DNA from: Larkinella sp. C7 | Lineage (GTDB): Bacteria; Bacteroidota; Bacteroidia; Cytophagales; Spirosomataceae | Length of the DNA stretch: 64,000 bases | Direction of reading: 5' to 3' | Assembly: GCF_006149005.1 (NCBI RefSeq) | Contig: NZ_VBSL01000007.1 | Coordinates: forward strand, 287,233-351,232 | Shown: positions 10,601-20,797 of the stretch, one piece after another | Layout: each line of letters begins with the position of its first letter | Position numbering within the stretch: position 1 is the stretch's first letter | Made by a program: the position numbers and the translations under genes | The notes under the pieces: generated by a model | Told to the model about the DNA's origin: nothing | Database searches by the model: none | What the model saw: only the letters and a program-made list of their open reading frames with translations

Positions 10601-11471
10601 GATCGAAGGATGGACAGATGATCCGCATACGAACAAGTTGCTGACCCAGATGGTTAAAAATTACAATAACCGTCGGAACGAAATCACCGGACGCTTCAAG
10701 CGCGAACGCTTTACGCTCGAAGTGGGTGACGAACTGCCGGCCGGTATTGTGAAGCTGGCGAAAGTTTATGTTGCCAAGAAGCGCAAGCTGAAAGTGGGTG
10801 ACAAGATGGCCGGTCGTCACGGGAACAAAGGGGTTGTAGCCCGGATCGTTCGGGATGAAGACATGCCGTTCCTGGCTGACGGATCGCCGGTCGACATCGT
10901 TCTGAACCCCCTGGGTGTACCTTCCCGGATGAACCTGGGTCAGATATACGAAACCGTACTCGGTTGGGCCGGTTTGAAATTGGGTCGCAAATACGCTACG
11001 CCCATTTTCGACGGAGCAACGGAAGATCAGGTAGTTTCGGAACTGAATGATGCCGGGCTGCCTTCGTTTGGCCGTACGTATCTCCACGACGGGTTGTCGG
11101 GCGAACGTTTCGATCAGAAGGTTACCGTGGGTGTTATTTACATGCTGAAACTGGGTCACTTAGTGGATGATAAAATGCACGCCCGTTCGATTGGGCCGTA
11201 CTCACTCATTACGCAACAGCCATTGGGTGGTAAGGCACAGTTTGGAGGTCAGCGGTTTGGTGAAATGGAGGTTTGGGCGCTCGAAGCATTCGGGGCATCG
11301 CACATTCTCCAGGAAATCCTGACCGTCAAATCCGATGATGTCGTGGGCCGGGCTAAAGCATACGAAGCAATCGTGAAAGGCGAAAATCTGCCGAAACCGA
11401 ATATTCCGGAATCGTTCAACGTGTTGGTACACGAGCTGCGCGGTCTGGCCCTTGAGGTGACGATGGATTAA
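7608..11471 (+). CDS. rpoB: DNA-directed RNA polymerase beta subunit
   Basis: The catalytic beta subunit is complete at 1287 aa. It starts at TTG: the sequence beginning [21 protein letters not shown] fits the family, and there is no in-frame ATG until far inside the protein. The rifampicin region (about residues 469-510) has QFMDQ, THKRR and SALGPGG, the sensitive type. The active-site region with [12 protein letters not shown] is intact. A 200-bp leader with a hairpin separates it from rplL, and an unusually long 329-bp spacer separates it from rpoC. Confidence 0.97.
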   Translation: MATKTTTRISFAKIKPVIEYPDFLDVQIQSFQDFFQLDTPSDNRSKEGLFKVFQENFPISDSRENFVLEFIDYSVDPPKYSVDECIDRGLTYSVPLKAKLRLSCNDADNEDFETIEQEVFLGNIPYMTAKGSFVINGAERVIVSQLHRSPGVFFSMSKHTNGTKLYSARIIPFKGSWIEFSTDVNNVMYAYIDRKKKFPVTTLLRAIGFGSDKEILDLFGLSEEIPATPANLKKVVGRRLAARVLRTWTEDFVDEDTGEVVSISRNEVLMERDSVIAADHIDTITDSGQKSIILHKEDMNVADYNIIYNTLQKDSSNSEKEAVEQIYRQLRNTEAPDEQTAREIIQSLFFSDKRYDLGDVGRYRINKKLGLDVAPDTKVLTTEDIVSIVKYLIGLINSKAVVDDIDHLSNRRVRTVGEQLYAQFGVGLARMARTIKERMNVRDNEDFKPVDLINARTLSSVINSFFGTNQLSQFMDQTNPLAEVTHKRRMSALGPGGLSRERAGFEVRDVHYTHYGRLCTIETPEGPNIGLISSLCVYAKVNSMGFIETPYRIIDSGKVVPDIPVKYLTAEEEDTHYIAQANTQVDPKGVLTGDRIKSRFEGDFPISEPSSITYMDIAPNQIVSVAASMIPFLEHDDANRALMGSNMQRQAVPLLRPQAPIVGTGLEGRVAIDSRALVIAEENGVIEFVDSTKIVVRYDLADDQRLISFDDDLKTYNLIKFRRTNQDTCINLRPMVLKGQKVKKGEPLCEGYATEGGELALGRNMKVAFMPWQGYNFEDAIVISERVVREDIFTSIHIEEFELEVRDTKRGEEELTAEIPNVSEETVKNLDENGIVRVGTEVKEGDILIGKITPKGESDPTPEEKLLRAIFGDKAGDVKDASKKAPPSLKGVVIDTKLFSRPNKDERSKHKDEIKALMKRYSRELIGVRERMINKMSTLLEGKTSQGINHKFGDNITSKGVKFTRKNITDNLFPDKNPYRDESSYSVPEEVNLLGDLLIEGWTDDPHTNKLLTQMVKNYNNRRNEITGRFKRERFTLEVGDELPAGIVKLAKVYVAKKRKLKVGDKMAGRHGNKGVVARIVRDEDMPFLADGSPVDIVLNPLGVPSRMNLGQIYETVLGWAGLKLGRKYATPIFDGATEDQVVSELNDAGLPSFGRTYLHDGLSGERFDQKVTVGVIYMLKLGHLVDDKMHARSIGPYSLITQQPLGGKAQFGGQRFGEMEVWALEAFGASHILQEILTVKSDDVVGRAKAYEAIVKGENLPKPNIPESFNVLVHELRGLALEVTMD

Positions 11472-11482
11472 TAAAAATGGTT

Positions 11483-11512
11483 TACCGGTCGGTTCAATCG
11501 AATCGACCGGTA
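11483..11512 (+). repeat. Hairpin just after rpoB
   Basis: TACCGGTCG (11483-11491) pairs perfectly with CGACCGGTA (11504-11512), loop 12 nt. No T run follows. It may be a processing or mRNA-stability element in the rpoB-rpoC spacer. Confidence 0.5.
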
Positions 11513-11576
11513 GGACCAATTGGCTGAACGGATTTTTCGGTGTGACACCAAAACTCATAAATTCCTGAAAAAAACT

Positions 11577-11620
11577 ACAAGTACACGGTTGAACATCCTC
11601 AATCTACGTGCTTGTTTTTT
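11577..11620 (+). terminator. Possible terminator or attenuator between rpoB and rpoC
   Basis: ACAAG..CACG (from 11577, with a two-base bulge) can pair with CGTGCTTGT (11607-11615), followed by six Ts at 11615-11620. The loop is about 19 nt. The shape fits a weak intrinsic terminator in the middle of the 329-bp spacer. The rest of the spacer, to 11800, shows no gene and no clear promoter. Confidence 0.45.
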
Positions 11621-11800
11621 ATGCATATGCGCTTTTACATTGCCAAAACCGGTTTTCTTTCTCTTCCTAAAAAGCGCAGGATGATTTACGATCGACTACA
11701 TATCGAGTATACCATGTGCGGGCAATCACGCCGGTGAATGATAGTTGCGTAAAAATTGTTAAATCTAGTGGTGGTTAGCTTTTAAAAAATCCATACAAGT

Positions 11801-14800
11801 ATGTCCTTTAAGAAGAACAAAAAACTCAACAGCGACTTTTCCAGGGTGCTGATAAGCCTGGCTTCGCCTGAGTCCATTTTGGAGAGTTCGTACGGGGAAG
11901 TGACCCAACCTGAAACGATCAACTACCGGACTTACAAGCCTGAGATGGGCGGTTTGTTCTGTGAGCGGATCTTCGGGCCGGTCAAAGACTGGGAATGCCA
12001 TTGCGGGAAGTACAAACGGATTCGCTACAAGGGCATTATTTGCGATCGCTGTGGGGTGGAAGTAACGGAGAAAAAAGTGCGCCGGGAACGGATGGGACAC
12101 ATCGAACTGGTGGTTCCGGTGGCTCACATCTGGTACTTCCGGAGTCTTCCGAATAAAATTGGATACCTGCTCGGTCTTTCTACCAAGAAGCTCGATCAGA
12201 TTATCTATTATGAACGGTACGTTGTCGTTCAAACCGGTATCAAAGGGGAAGACGGTATTCAGGAACTTGACTTCTTGACAGAAGACGAATACCTGGATAT
12301 TGTTGATAAACTGCCGAGTGGCAACCAGCTTTTGCCGGATTCTGATCCACAGAAGTTTATTGCTAAAATGGGGGCTGAAGCCCTCGAAATGCTGCTGTCA
12401 CGGGTGAAGTTGGACGAACTGTCGTACAACCTGCGCCACGCTGCGGCAACAGATACATCGCAACAACGGAAAGCAGAAGCCCTGAAGCGACTGAAAGTCG
12501 TTGAAGCCTTCCGGGATGCCAACACCCGCGTTGAAAACCGCCCCGAGTGGATGGTGATTCGCATGGTGCCGGTGATTCCGCCGGAATTGCGTCCGCTGGT
12601 GCCTTTGGATGGTGGTCGTTTTGCTACGTCTGACTTGAACGACCTATACCGCCGGGTGATTATCCGGAACAACCGTCTGAAGCGTCTGATCGAAATCAAG
12701 GCGCCGGAGGTGATTCTGCGGAACGAAAAGCGGATGTTGCAGGAAGCAGTCGACTCCTTGTTCGACAACTCCCGGAAAGTCAATGCGGTTCGTTCAGAAG
12801 GAAACCGGGCGCTGAAGTCGCTGTCGGACATGCTGAAAGGAAAGCAGGGTCGTTTCCGTCAGAACTTGCTCGGTAAGCGGGTCGATTATTCGGGTCGTTC
12901 AGTAATCGTCGTTGGACCAGAACTGAAACTGCACGAATGCGGTCTGCCGAAAGACATGGCGGCTGAACTCTTCAAACCGTTTATTATTCGGAAACTGATC
13001 GAGCGCGGTATTGTAAAAACCGTAAAATCAGCGAAGAAAATTGTTGACCGGAAAGATCCGATTATCTGGGACATTCTGGAAAACGTATTGAAAGGTCACC
13101 CCGTTCTGTTGAACCGGGCTCCAACGCTGCACCGCCTGGGTATTCAGGCTTTCCAGCCGAAACTGATTGAAGGAAAAGCAATCCAGTTGCACCCACTCGT
13201 CTGTACGGCTTTCAATGCTGACTTTGACGGTGACCAGATGGCCGTTCACGTTCCGCTGGGACAGGAAGCCATTCTGGAAGCTTCGATGCTGATGCTGGCG
13301 TCGCACAACATTCTGAACCCGGCCAACGGCGCGCCCATTACGGTACCGTCGCAGGACATGGTTTTGGGTTTATACTATGTGACGAAAGGCCGCAAGAGCA
13401 CGCCCGAATATCCGATCATCGGCGAAGGCATGACGTTCTACGGGGCGGAAGAGGTGATTATTGCCATCAACGAAGGCAAAGTCTCGAAGCACGCCAATGT
13501 GAATGTCCGGACGAAAGTTCGGAATGAAAAAGGCGAGCTGGAAACGAAAATTATCGATACCGTAGCCGGTCGGGTGTTGTTCAACCAGTCTGTGCCGGAA
13601 GAAGTGGGTTATATCAATGAACTGCTGACGAAGAAAAAACTGCAGCAGATCATTTCGTATATCTTCAAGATTTCAGGTGGTTCGAAAACCGCTCAGTTCC
13701 TGGACGATATTAAAGAACTCGGTTTCCAGATGGCCTTCAAAGGCGGTTTGTCGATCGGTTTGAGCGACGTGAAGGTTCCTGATGCGAAGGAAAAACTGAT
13801 TGGTGAAGCCAAACAGGAGGTTGAGTCGGTCTGGAACAACTACCTGATGGGTCTGATTACGGAAAACGAACGGTACAACCAGGTGATCGACATCTGGACG
13901 CGCGTCAACAGCCGGATCACCGAAACCCTGATGAAGCAGCTGGAAGCTGATCAGCAAGGATTCAACTCGATCTTTATGATGATGCACTCCGGCGCCCGGG
14001 GTTCACGCGAACAGATTCGTCAGTTGGGCGGTATGCGGGGTTTGATGGCCAAGCCACAGAAGAACCTGCAAGGTTCAGTCGGTGAAATCATCGAAAACCC
14101 GATCCTGTCGAACTTTAAAGAAGGTCTGGACGTACTCGAGTACTTTATCTCGACGCACGGTGCGCGGAAAGGTTTGGCTGACACCGCTTTGAAAACAGCG
14201 GATGCCGGTTACCTGACCCGTCGTTTGCACGACGTTGCGCAGGATGTGATTATCACGGAAGACGATTGCGGTACGCTGCGCGGTCTCCAGATTTCGGCTT
14301 TGAAAGACAACGAGGACATCGTTGAGCCATTGTCAGAGCGGATTTTGGGTCGGGTTACGGTACACGATGTTTATAACCCGTTGACGAAAGAACTGATTGT
14401 GGCGGGTGGTAGCGAAATCAACGAAGAAATCGCGGCTGCTATCGACGAAACCAGTATCGAAACCGTTGAAATCCGGTCGGTGTTGACGTGCGAAGCCAAG
14501 AAAGGCGTTTGCGCGAAATGCTACGGTCGCAACCTGGCAACGGGTCGCATGGTCGACATTGGTGAAGCGGTTGGTGTCATTGCCTCGCAGTCCATCGGGG
14601 AACCAGGTACGCAGTTGACGCTTCGGACCTTCCACGTTGGGGGTACGGCTTCAAACATCGCAGTCGATGCGTCCATCCGGGCGAAATTCGACGGGATGGT
14701 TCAGTTTGAAGAAATGCGGACTGTTGAATCGGTCGATAACGAAGGAAACCCGATTACGGTCGTGATGGGTCGTTCCGGTGAAGTGAAAATTGTCGATCCG

Positions 14801-16129
14801 GCTAATCCGAATCTGGTGTTGATCAGCAATAACGTGCCTTATGGTGCTTTCATGCGGGTTAAAGAAAACCAACTGGTGAAGAAGGGAGACGAACTTTGCG
14901 CCTGGGATCCATACAACGCCGTTATCTTGTCCGAAATAACCGGTAAACTGGAATTCGAAGCCATCGAAGAAGCCATTACCTATCGCGAAGAGTTTGACGA
15001 ACAAACGGGCTTCCAGGAAATGGTGATCATCGAAAGTCGGGATAAGACCAAAAACCCGGCAATCATGGTGAAAGGAACCAGTATTTTGCTGGAAGATACG
15101 ACCGAGAAAAGCTATAACCTGCCGGTTAGTGCCCGTCTGGTTGTGAAAAACGGTCAGTCGATCAAAGCCGGTCAGCCGGTGGCGAAAATTCCGCGTAACG
15201 TCGGTAAAACCCGCGACATCACGGGTGGTCTGCCCCGGGTAACGGAATTGTTCGAAGCGCGTAACCCGTCGAACCCGGCGGTTGTGAGCGAGATCGACGG
15301 TGTTGTTACCTACGGTACGATCAAACGCGGTAACCGCGAAATCTATATCGAGTCGAAAGACGGAACGAAGAAAAAATACTTGGTGCCGTTGTCGAAACAC
15401 ATTCTGGTGCAGGACAATGACTTCGTTCGGGCGGGCGATCCGCTGTCGGATGGTGCCATTACGCCGTCGGATATTCTGTCGATCAAAGGGCCAACCGCGG
15501 TTCAGGAATACCTGGTGAATGAAATTCAGGAGGTATACCGCCTGCAGGGTGTGAAGATCAACGATAAGCACATCGAAGCGATCGTTCGTCAGATGATGCA
15601 GAAAGTGGAAATCATGGACGCTGGTGACACGATCTTCCTGGATATGCAATCGGTTGACAAATGGAGCTTCCGGACCGAAAATGACAAAATCATGAACATG
15701 AAAGTTGTCATGGATCCGGGTGATTCTGAAACCCTGAAAGCCGGTCAGATCATTTCCGTACGTCGTCTGCGCGATGAGAATTCGAGCCTGAAACGTCGGG
15801 ATCTGAAACTGGTCGATGTTCGCGATGCCATGCCGGCGGTTTCACAACCGACCCTGCAGGGGATCACACAGGCGTCGTTGGGTACGGAAAGCTTCCTGTC
15901 GGCTGCTTCGTTCCAGGAAACGACCAAAGTGTTGAGCGAAGCGTCGATCCGTGGAAAAGCCGATTACCTCGAAGGCTTGAAGGAAAACGTGTTGGTGGGT
16001 CACCTAATCCCGGCTGGTACGGGAACCCGGCGGTATGCCAACATCATTGTCAATTCGAAAGAAGAATACGAATCGTTCGTTGAAACGCGTGAGAAATTTA
16101 CGCGCAGCAAAAAACGCGAGACGGTTTAG
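11801..16129 (+). CDS. rpoC: DNA-directed RNA polymerase beta' subunit
   Basis: The beta' subunit is complete at 1442 aa. The N-terminal zinc ribbon has [19 protein letters not shown]. The catalytic magnesium loop NADFDGDQM is near residues 470-480. The second zinc site is built from CGTLRG and [13 protein letters not shown] near residues 825-910. The bridge helix and trigger-loop regions are present. Antisense open frames over the gene are shadows. A terminator follows 22 bp after the stop. Confidence 0.98.
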   Translation: MSFKKNKKLNSDFSRVLISLASPESILESSYGEVTQPETINYRTYKPEMGGLFCERIFGPVKDWECHCGKYKRIRYKGIICDRCGVEVTEKKVRRERMGHIELVVPVAHIWYFRSLPNKIGYLLGLSTKKLDQIIYYERYVVVQTGIKGEDGIQELDFLTEDEYLDIVDKLPSGNQLLPDSDPQKFIAKMGAEALEMLLSRVKLDELSYNLRHAAATDTSQQRKAEALKRLKVVEAFRDANTRVENRPEWMVIRMVPVIPPELRPLVPLDGGRFATSDLNDLYRRVIIRNNRLKRLIEIKAPEVILRNEKRMLQEAVDSLFDNSRKVNAVRSEGNRALKSLSDMLKGKQGRFRQNLLGKRVDYSGRSVIVVGPELKLHECGLPKDMAAELFKPFIIRKLIERGIVKTVKSAKKIVDRKDPIIWDILENVLKGHPVLLNRAPTLHRLGIQAFQPKLIEGKAIQLHPLVCTAFNADFDGDQMAVHVPLGQEAILEASMLMLASHNILNPANGAPITVPSQDMVLGLYYVTKGRKSTPEYPIIGEGMTFYGAEEVIIAINEGKVSKHANVNVRTKVRNEKGELETKIIDTVAGRVLFNQSVPEEVGYINELLTKKKLQQIISYIFKISGGSKTAQFLDDIKELGFQMAFKGGLSIGLSDVKVPDAKEKLIGEAKQEVESVWNNYLMGLITENERYNQVIDIWTRVNSRITETLMKQLEADQQGFNSIFMMMHSGARGSREQIRQLGGMRGLMAKPQKNLQGSVGEIIENPILSNFKEGLDVLEYFISTHGARKGLADTALKTADAGYLTRRLHDVAQDVIITEDDCGTLRGLQISALKDNEDIVEPLSERILGRVTVHDVYNPLTKELIVAGGSEINEEIAAAIDETSIETVEIRSVLTCEAKKGVCAKCYGRNLATGRMVDIGEAVGVIASQSIGEPGTQLTLRTFHVGGTASNIAVDASIRAKFDGMVQFEEMRTVESVDNEGNPITVVMGRSGEVKIVDPANPNLVLISNNVPYGAFMRVKENQLVKKGDELCAWDPYNAVILSEITGKLEFEAIEEAITYREEFDEQTGFQEMVIIESRDKTKNPAIMVKGTSILLEDTTEKSYNLPVSARLVVKNGQSIKAGQPVAKIPRNVGKTRDITGGLPRVTELFEARNPSNPAVVSEIDGVVTYGTIKRGNREIYIESKDGTKKKYLVPLSKHILVQDNDFVRAGDPLSDGAITPSDILSIKGPTAVQEYLVNEIQEVYRLQGVKINDKHIEAIVRQMMQKVEIMDAGDTIFLDMQSVDKWSFRTENDKIMNMKVVMDPGDSETLKAGQIISVRRLRDENSSLKRRDLKLVDVRDAMPAVSQPTLQGITQASLGTESFLSAASFQETTKVLSEASIRGKADYLEGLKENVLVGHLIPAGTGTRRYANIIVNSKEEYESFVETREKFTRSKKRETV

Positions 16130-16151
16130 TTTCGATCCATATGTGAAAGGT

Positions 16152-16188
16152 AAACAGGGTCAGGCCATTCGGTCTGGCCCTGTTTTTG
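16152..16188 (+). terminator. rpoC terminator
   Basis: A 15-bp stem (16152-16166 with 16171-16185, two G-U pairs, loop ATTC) is followed by a T-rich stretch. It ends the rpoB/rpoC transcription unit. Confidence 0.85.
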
Positions 16189-16337
16189 TATAGATCAATG
16201 CCGACTCAATCCAGAATCACACGCAATCTGATACCGCATAGTCAATAAGTTGTTGGTCAGGTGGATAAAAAATACCCACAGTTTTTTTGAACTACGAAAA
16301 ACCGCAGAGAGTTCTTTATCTTTGATTCTTACACCGA

Positions 16338-16664
16338 ATGACTATGGAAAACCAGTTACCTGATCAGGACGCACAGATCAACATCGAATTAACGGAAGAA
16401 ATTGCAGAAGGAATCTACGCCAATCTCGCCATGATTGCTCACTCCAACAGTGAGTTCATCATCGATTTCATTCGTCTGATGCCCGGTATTCCCAAAGCCA
16501 AGGTAAAGTCCCGGATCATTCTGACCCCCGAACATGCCAAGCGGTTATTGACGGCGCTGAAAGATAACATCCGGAAATTTGAAGATACCTACGGCGATAT
16601 CAACGGGGCAGAGGACGCGTTTCGGTTTCCGACCCAGTTTGGCGGCCCGATCGGCGAAGCCTAA
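16338..16664 (+). CDS. DUF3467 family protein
   Basis: This 108-aa soluble protein matches the DUF3467 family in pattern: an acidic N-terminus, then GIYANLAMIAHSNSEFIIDF, LMPGIPKAKVKSRIILTPEHAKRLL and a C-terminal helix. It could start at 16338 or at the next ATG, 16344. A -7-like TATCTTTG lies at 16317-16324. In Bacteroidota this gene is commonly found beside rpoC, as here. Its function is unknown; I see no catalytic motif. Confidence 0.85.
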   Translation: MTMENQLPDQDAQINIELTEEIAEGIYANLAMIAHSNSEFIIDFIRLMPGIPKAKVKSRIILTPEHAKRLLTALKDNIRKFEDTYGDINGAEDAFRFPTQFGGPIGEA

Positions 16665-16708
16665 TCCGGTAATGGACAAGAAATTACTGAAATTAATTCG
16701 CCAGTCAC

Positions 16709-16739
16709 TTTGGTTTTCCAGCCGATTTAGCTAATTTTG
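16709..16739 (+). promoter_or_regulatory. rpsL-rpsG promoter
   Basis: TTTG at 16709-16712, a 19-nt spacer and TAATTTTG at 16732-16739 match the Bacteroidota promoter consensus. Transcription would begin near 16745, about 40 nt before rpsL. Confidence 0.8.
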
Positions 16740-16785
16740 CACTCCTATTTTTCCAGAGGACTGTAGTAATACCAATTCTGATACA

Positions 16786-17208
16786 ATGCCTACGATACAA
16801 CAATTAGTACGCAAGGGCCGTGAAAAGCTGACTTTTAAATCAAAGTCGCCGGCATTGGACTCTTGCCCACAACGCCGTGGTGTGTGTACGCGTGTGTACA
16901 CAACCACCCCCAAAAAGCCAAACTCGGCTTTGCGTAAAGTAGCCCGTGTGCGTCTGTCACATGGCAAAGAAGTTAACGCCTATATTCCGGGCGAAGGCCA
17001 CAACCTGCAGGAGCACTCGATTGTGCTGGTACGGGGTGGTCGGGTGAAAGACCTTCCGGGTGTGCGTTATCACATCGTTCGTGGAGCACTTGATACGGCT
17101 GGCGTAAGCGGTCGGAAACAAGCCCGCTCGAAATACGGTACGAAACGTCCGAAACCAGGTCAGGTCGCTGCACCGACGAAGGGAGCTCCCGCTAAAAAGA
17201 AAAAATAA
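16786..17208 (+). CDS. rpsL: 30S ribosomal protein S12
   Basis: S12 lies at the decoding centre. The 140-aa protein has the invariant [19 protein letters not shown] and [13 protein letters not shown] segments. Lysines at the two classical streptomycin-resistance positions are the sensitive type. It begins the rpsL-rpsG unit from a clear promoter and lies 75 bp before rpsG. Confidence 0.98.
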   Translation: MPTIQQLVRKGREKLTFKSKSPALDSCPQRRGVCTRVYTTTPKKPNSALRKVARVRLSHGKEVNAYIPGEGHNLQEHSIVLVRGGRVKDLPGVRYHIVRGALDTAGVSGRKQARSKYGTKRPKPGQVAAPTKGAPAKKKK

Positions 17209-17283
17209 TAGCTCCCGGATTTAATTGACTGAGCGTTGCCAAAGATGCACAACGTTTAGAGTAAGATTTATCATCTGAAGATC

Positions 17284-17751
17284 ATGAGAAAAGCAAAACC
17301 AAAGAAAAGATACGTTTTACCCGATCCTAAATACAAGGAGACGCTGGTAACGAAATTTGTCAATAACCTCATGTACGAAGGTAAAAAGAGCCTTTCGTAC
17401 TCCATTTTCTACGACGCACTGGCGCTGGTTGAGAAAAAAACCAACGACAACGGCTTAGACGTTTGGAAAAAGGCGTTGAACAACGTAATGCCTTCAGTTG
17501 AGGTGAAAAGCCGCCGGGTAGGTGGTGCCACATTCCAGGTTCCGACGGAAGTACGTCCTGATCGTAAAGTATCAGTAGGCATGAAATGGCTGATCAAGTA
17601 TGCCCGTTCACGTGGTGAAAAAACCATGGTCGATCGTTTGGCAGCGGAAATCGTAGCAGCAGCAAAAGGTGAAGGCGCTGCCGTCAAGAAAAAGGATGAC
17701 ACCCACCGGATGGCCGAAGCCAACAAGGCATTCTCCCACTTCCGGTTCTAA
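17284..17751 (+). CDS. rpsG: 30S ribosomal protein S7
   Basis: S7 nucleates assembly of the 30S head. The 155-aa sequence has the conserved [19 protein letters not shown] stretch and the C-terminal [15 protein letters not shown]. In most bacteria fusA follows directly; here a strong terminator follows instead, and fusA lies about 44.5 kb downstream. Confidence 0.98.
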   Translation: MRKAKPKKRYVLPDPKYKETLVTKFVNNLMYEGKKSLSYSIFYDALALVEKKTNDNGLDVWKKALNNVMPSVEVKSRRVGGATFQVPTEVRPDRKVSVGMKWLIKYARSRGEKTMVDRLAAEIVAAAKGEGAAVKKKDDTHRMAEANKAFSHFRF

Positions 17752-17771
17752 TCCGAACCAGATTCGTATTG

Positions 17772-17800
17772 AAAAAGCCTCCCATTCGGGAGGCTTTTTT
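17772..17800. terminator. Bidirectional terminator between rpsG and the propeller/HTH regulator
   Basis: A stem of AAAAAGCCTCCC and GGGAGGCTTTTT encloses loop ATTC. A-run and T-run on opposite sides allow it to end the rpsG transcript on the plus strand and the converging regulator transcript on the minus strand. Confidence 0.9.
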
Positions 17801-17803
17801 CGT

Positions 17804-20587
17804 TTAAAAGGCCATCATAAACTCGTTCAGGTTCGCTTCCTGCGGGAGGTTCAATCGTTTTCGCAAGCGATACCGTTTCAGTTCGACACTCCGGACGGTG
17901 ATGTTGAGCAATTTAGCCACTTCCTTGCTGGACAGATTCATCCGAAGATAAGCCGCCAGCCGCATGTCGTCGGGTGTCAAACCGTCATACTGGCTCAATA
18001 ACCGCTTGAAGAACTGTTCGTGAACTTTGTTGAAGTTCTTCTCAAAAACCTTCCAGTCGTGCCGACTGGAAATATTGGAATCGATCAGTTTGACGAGCTG
18101 GTTGATGTGTCCCGTTGCCTGATCGATGGTTTGCCGTTGCTGTACCTCCTCTTTCAGCTTTTCAACTTCTCCTTTTAATTTGAGCAACAGGTCATTTTTG
18201 TGAATCAGATTCATGGTGGTGTTGGCCAACTCCTCCGATTTGCCGATGACGTCCTGCTCCAGCTTTTCTTTCTGCACCTGCATCAGTTGCTGCCGGTGCT
18301 TTTCCTGTTCCCGGGTCAGTTTTTCCTCCATTTGCTGCCGGACTTTGGTCTGATGAGCCGCCACCTGTCGCCGGTGAACGTAGAAGCTTCCACCAATCAA
18401 ACCACATCCAATCAGAAAGTAAGTCAGATAAGCCCAAGCGCTCTGGTACCAGGGCGGCAAAATCTCAAACGGAAACGAAGTAACGGAACCGTCCGAGGTA
18501 GAACGCACCTGAAATTCGTAGGTACCCGGCCTCAGACTGGCATACTCTTTTTCGGCCATTGGGCTGAAATCTGACCAGTCCTCATCCAATCCGGCCAGAC
18601 GGTAGCTGAATAAAGGTTCCTGAATGGATTCGGGCTGACTAAACTGGAAGATCAGGTGATTTTCGTTGGCTTTCAAAACCGGTGAAAAGGAGGGCAATAG
18701 AGAGGCACTACGAAAGGTAAAATACCGGCTGTTAGTTCCATTCAGAACGGCCAACTGCCGGATCAAGGGCTTGCTGTTTAGTTGTTGATTACTTACCGTT
18801 GATAACTCCTGCCGGGGCAAAAGCGCATACCCTTTCTCGAAGCAGAGCAGGTAATACACCGAATCCAGCGGGACAATGTTCTCATAATCGTCCATCCAGG
18901 CAAAATGGCTAATGGAAAACTCCGCTTTCAAGCCATCCGGGTTGGCAACCAGGAGACTGCCATCCTGCCGTAAGAAGAGTTGTTCATCTTTCCAGCCACC
19001 AAAAATTCGCCGGATCGTTCCTGAAACCCCAAACTGCTCTTTCAAACCGGCCTCTTTGGAGTAGGAAGCCACCCAGTTGAGGTGACTTATTTTTCGTAAA
19101 TCCGCTGATAATTGAACCGAATACACGCCATTATGGGCGTGACGCAGCCAGATTTGTCCCTCCGCATCTTCCCAAACCTCCCGAATCGGTTCGCTAAACC
19201 CTGCGATCGAATGACTGAATTGCCATTTGCCATCCGGAGCACGGCGATAAACACACAAGCCGGTGTACGTTCCCTGTAGCGCAAAACCGGGTCGTGAAGA
19301 CAAGGCTTGTAAACTCCAGCCACCAGTCTGCTTAAAGAGGGCTTCCCAACCTCCGGAAGGTGTTATTCGGAACGTACCGGCATTGTGGCCACAAAGCAAT
19401 TGCCCGTCGAGTACGGTCAAATCCCAGACCTGCCCCTGCGAGCCCTCCACCAGATGATAAACCGGTAAACCGGATGTGGGGAAATCGCACCAGTAAACAC
19501 CATGATTGGTGCCTAAGTACAGCTTTTTATGGTGAAGAACTGCATCATACGGCGTTCCTAACTGACCGTTTGGATCAGTGAAATATTTCAGCGGGTAACT
19601 AAAGGCAATGGCATCGATGCCGTCATCGAGTCCGGCCCAGACGTTTCCTTTGAGATCGAGGGCCAGCGAGAGGACGGTGTTGTTTTGCAGCCCCTCCCGC
19701 TGATTGACGGAATACAAAATGGCACCGGTGGTATCGGTTATAATCATCCCATTGAGAATGGTACCGAAAGCATACCGGCCATCCGACAACGCCAGTCCTT
19801 TATTGCATTGATACCGCTGCAAAAACTGGCTGGCGGGGTGATTCGATCGCGAAAGCTGTCCGTTTTCGTAAAGGAATAAACCGTGATCGCGGGTGCCGAT
19901 CAGCAGCCCTCTCTGCCCGTACGGGAGGATCGCATGAACGGCAGTAGAACCCAATGGCTCCGTATTGGGAAGGGAAACGAATTTCCCGTTCACCAGTTCA
20001 TACAAACCGTTTCCGATGGATTGAAGATAATAACGGTCACGAACTCCGTAGAGAAAAAGCACATTGCCCGGTAAACGCACTTCTGAAACCCGCCCATTAC
20101 GGTATAAAAAACCAGTGGAGAAAGACTGGAAAAATACGAAGTCCGCGCCAGTGACAATATTCCAGATTTCCTCTTTCGGGAAAAGCTTGCCGGGGATCAG
20201 CCCGCTGAGTGAACGATACTGAAGTATGCCCGCAGCATTAGCCTGCCAATAGCCAATTTCTCCCAAACCGCCGGTATAAATGCGTCCTTTTGGATCGATA
20301 GCAACCGACCGAACAATCTGCCGTTTCGGCAATCGATGGGTTTGCCAACGTGTTCCGTCGTATTCCAGCAAGCCCTTGGAGTTAGCGGCATACAGGAAAC
20401 CGGTAACCTTATCCTGACAAAGCGACCAGTTTTGATTGTAGGCCTGATATTCCTGTTTCGGAAAATTTCGGATGTAAGGGGCCAAGAACAAATTCCAGGA
20501 AGTAGGGGCCGCCATCAAATTGGGCACTAGAAGTAACCAGATTGGAAAGTAGATAGACCTCTTTATTCGTTGAAAACGCCTAAACAT
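17804..20587 (-). CDS. Membrane-anchored propeller/Y_Y_Y sensor fused to a LuxR-type HTH
   Basis: This 927-aa protein has an N-terminal signal/anchor, a long periplasmic region of beta-propeller repeats (about residues 50-630, with LLYDGTRW-like and GNVWAGLDDGIDA motifs), a Y_Y_Y domain (SYRLAGLDEDWSDF...LRPGTYEFQVRST), one membrane segment near residues 718-738, a coiled coil, and a C-terminal LuxR-like helix-turn-helix (LSSKEVAKLLNITVRSVELKRYRLRKRL). There is no histidine kinase or receiver domain, so it resembles a hybrid two-component sensor reduced to a one-piece transmembrane regulator. It is divergent from the SusC/SusD/GH144 genes, which it probably controls in response to a glycan. 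Confidence 0.85.
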   Translation of the reverse strand: MFRRFQRIKRSIYFPIWLLLVPNLMAAPTSWNLFLAPYIRNFPKQEYQAYNQNWSLCQDKVTGFLYAANSKGLLEYDGTRWQTHRLPKRQIVRSVAIDPKGRIYTGGLGEIGYWQANAAGILQYRSLSGLIPGKLFPKEEIWNIVTGADFVFFQSFSTGFLYRNGRVSEVRLPGNVLFLYGVRDRYYLQSIGNGLYELVNGKFVSLPNTEPLGSTAVHAILPYGQRGLLIGTRDHGLFLYENGQLSRSNHPASQFLQRYQCNKGLALSDGRYAFGTILNGMIITDTTGAILYSVNQREGLQNNTVLSLALDLKGNVWAGLDDGIDAIAFSYPLKYFTDPNGQLGTPYDAVLHHKKLYLGTNHGVYWCDFPTSGLPVYHLVEGSQGQVWDLTVLDGQLLCGHNAGTFRITPSGGWEALFKQTGGWSLQALSSRPGFALQGTYTGLCVYRRAPDGKWQFSHSIAGFSEPIREVWEDAEGQIWLRHAHNGVYSVQLSADLRKISHLNWVASYSKEAGLKEQFGVSGTIRRIFGGWKDEQLFLRQDGSLLVANPDGLKAEFSISHFAWMDDYENIVPLDSVYYLLCFEKGYALLPRQELSTVSNQQLNSKPLIRQLAVLNGTNSRYFTFRSASLLPSFSPVLKANENHLIFQFSQPESIQEPLFSYRLAGLDEDWSDFSPMAEKEYASLRPGTYEFQVRSTSDGSVTSFPFEILPPWYQSAWAYLTYFLIGCGLIGGSFYVHRRQVAAHQTKVRQQMEEKLTREQEKHRQQLMQVQKEKLEQDVIGKSEELANTTMNLIHKNDLLLKLKGEVEKLKEEVQQRQTIDQATGHINQLVKLIDSNISSRHDWKVFEKNFNKVHEQFFKRLLSQYDGLTPDDMRLAAYLRMNLSSKEVAKLLNITVRSVELKRYRLRKRLNLPQEANLNEFMMAF

Positions 20588-20754
20588 GATGGGTGCGCAC
20601 AGGTAATGTAAAAAATTATTAAAAATGCAAATTGTTCATTTACAGTGTTTTATTATGTATCAATAGGCCATTTTTGAGAACAAAACTATATTTATAGTTA
20701 AAATGATGTAGTAGTGATGTACTCACTTCTAACATAATCTGGTTACAGTTCGTT

Positions 20755-20762
20755 TACCTTTG
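20755..20762 (+). promoter_or_regulatory. -7 element upstream of the first susC
   Basis: TACCTTTG matches TAnnTTTG 35 bp before the susC start. No good -33 TTTG is seen at the expected distance, which would fit an activator-dependent promoter. The remainder of the 210-bp divergent region is AT-rich and holds no gene. Confidence 0.5.
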
Positions 20763-20797
20763 AGCTAAGAATAAGCAAACAATTTATCAGAAAAATT

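Noticed and set aside
14651..15649. 332-aa open frame antisense to rpoC
   Set aside because: It lies wholly inside rpoC on the other strand and has no recognisable domain.
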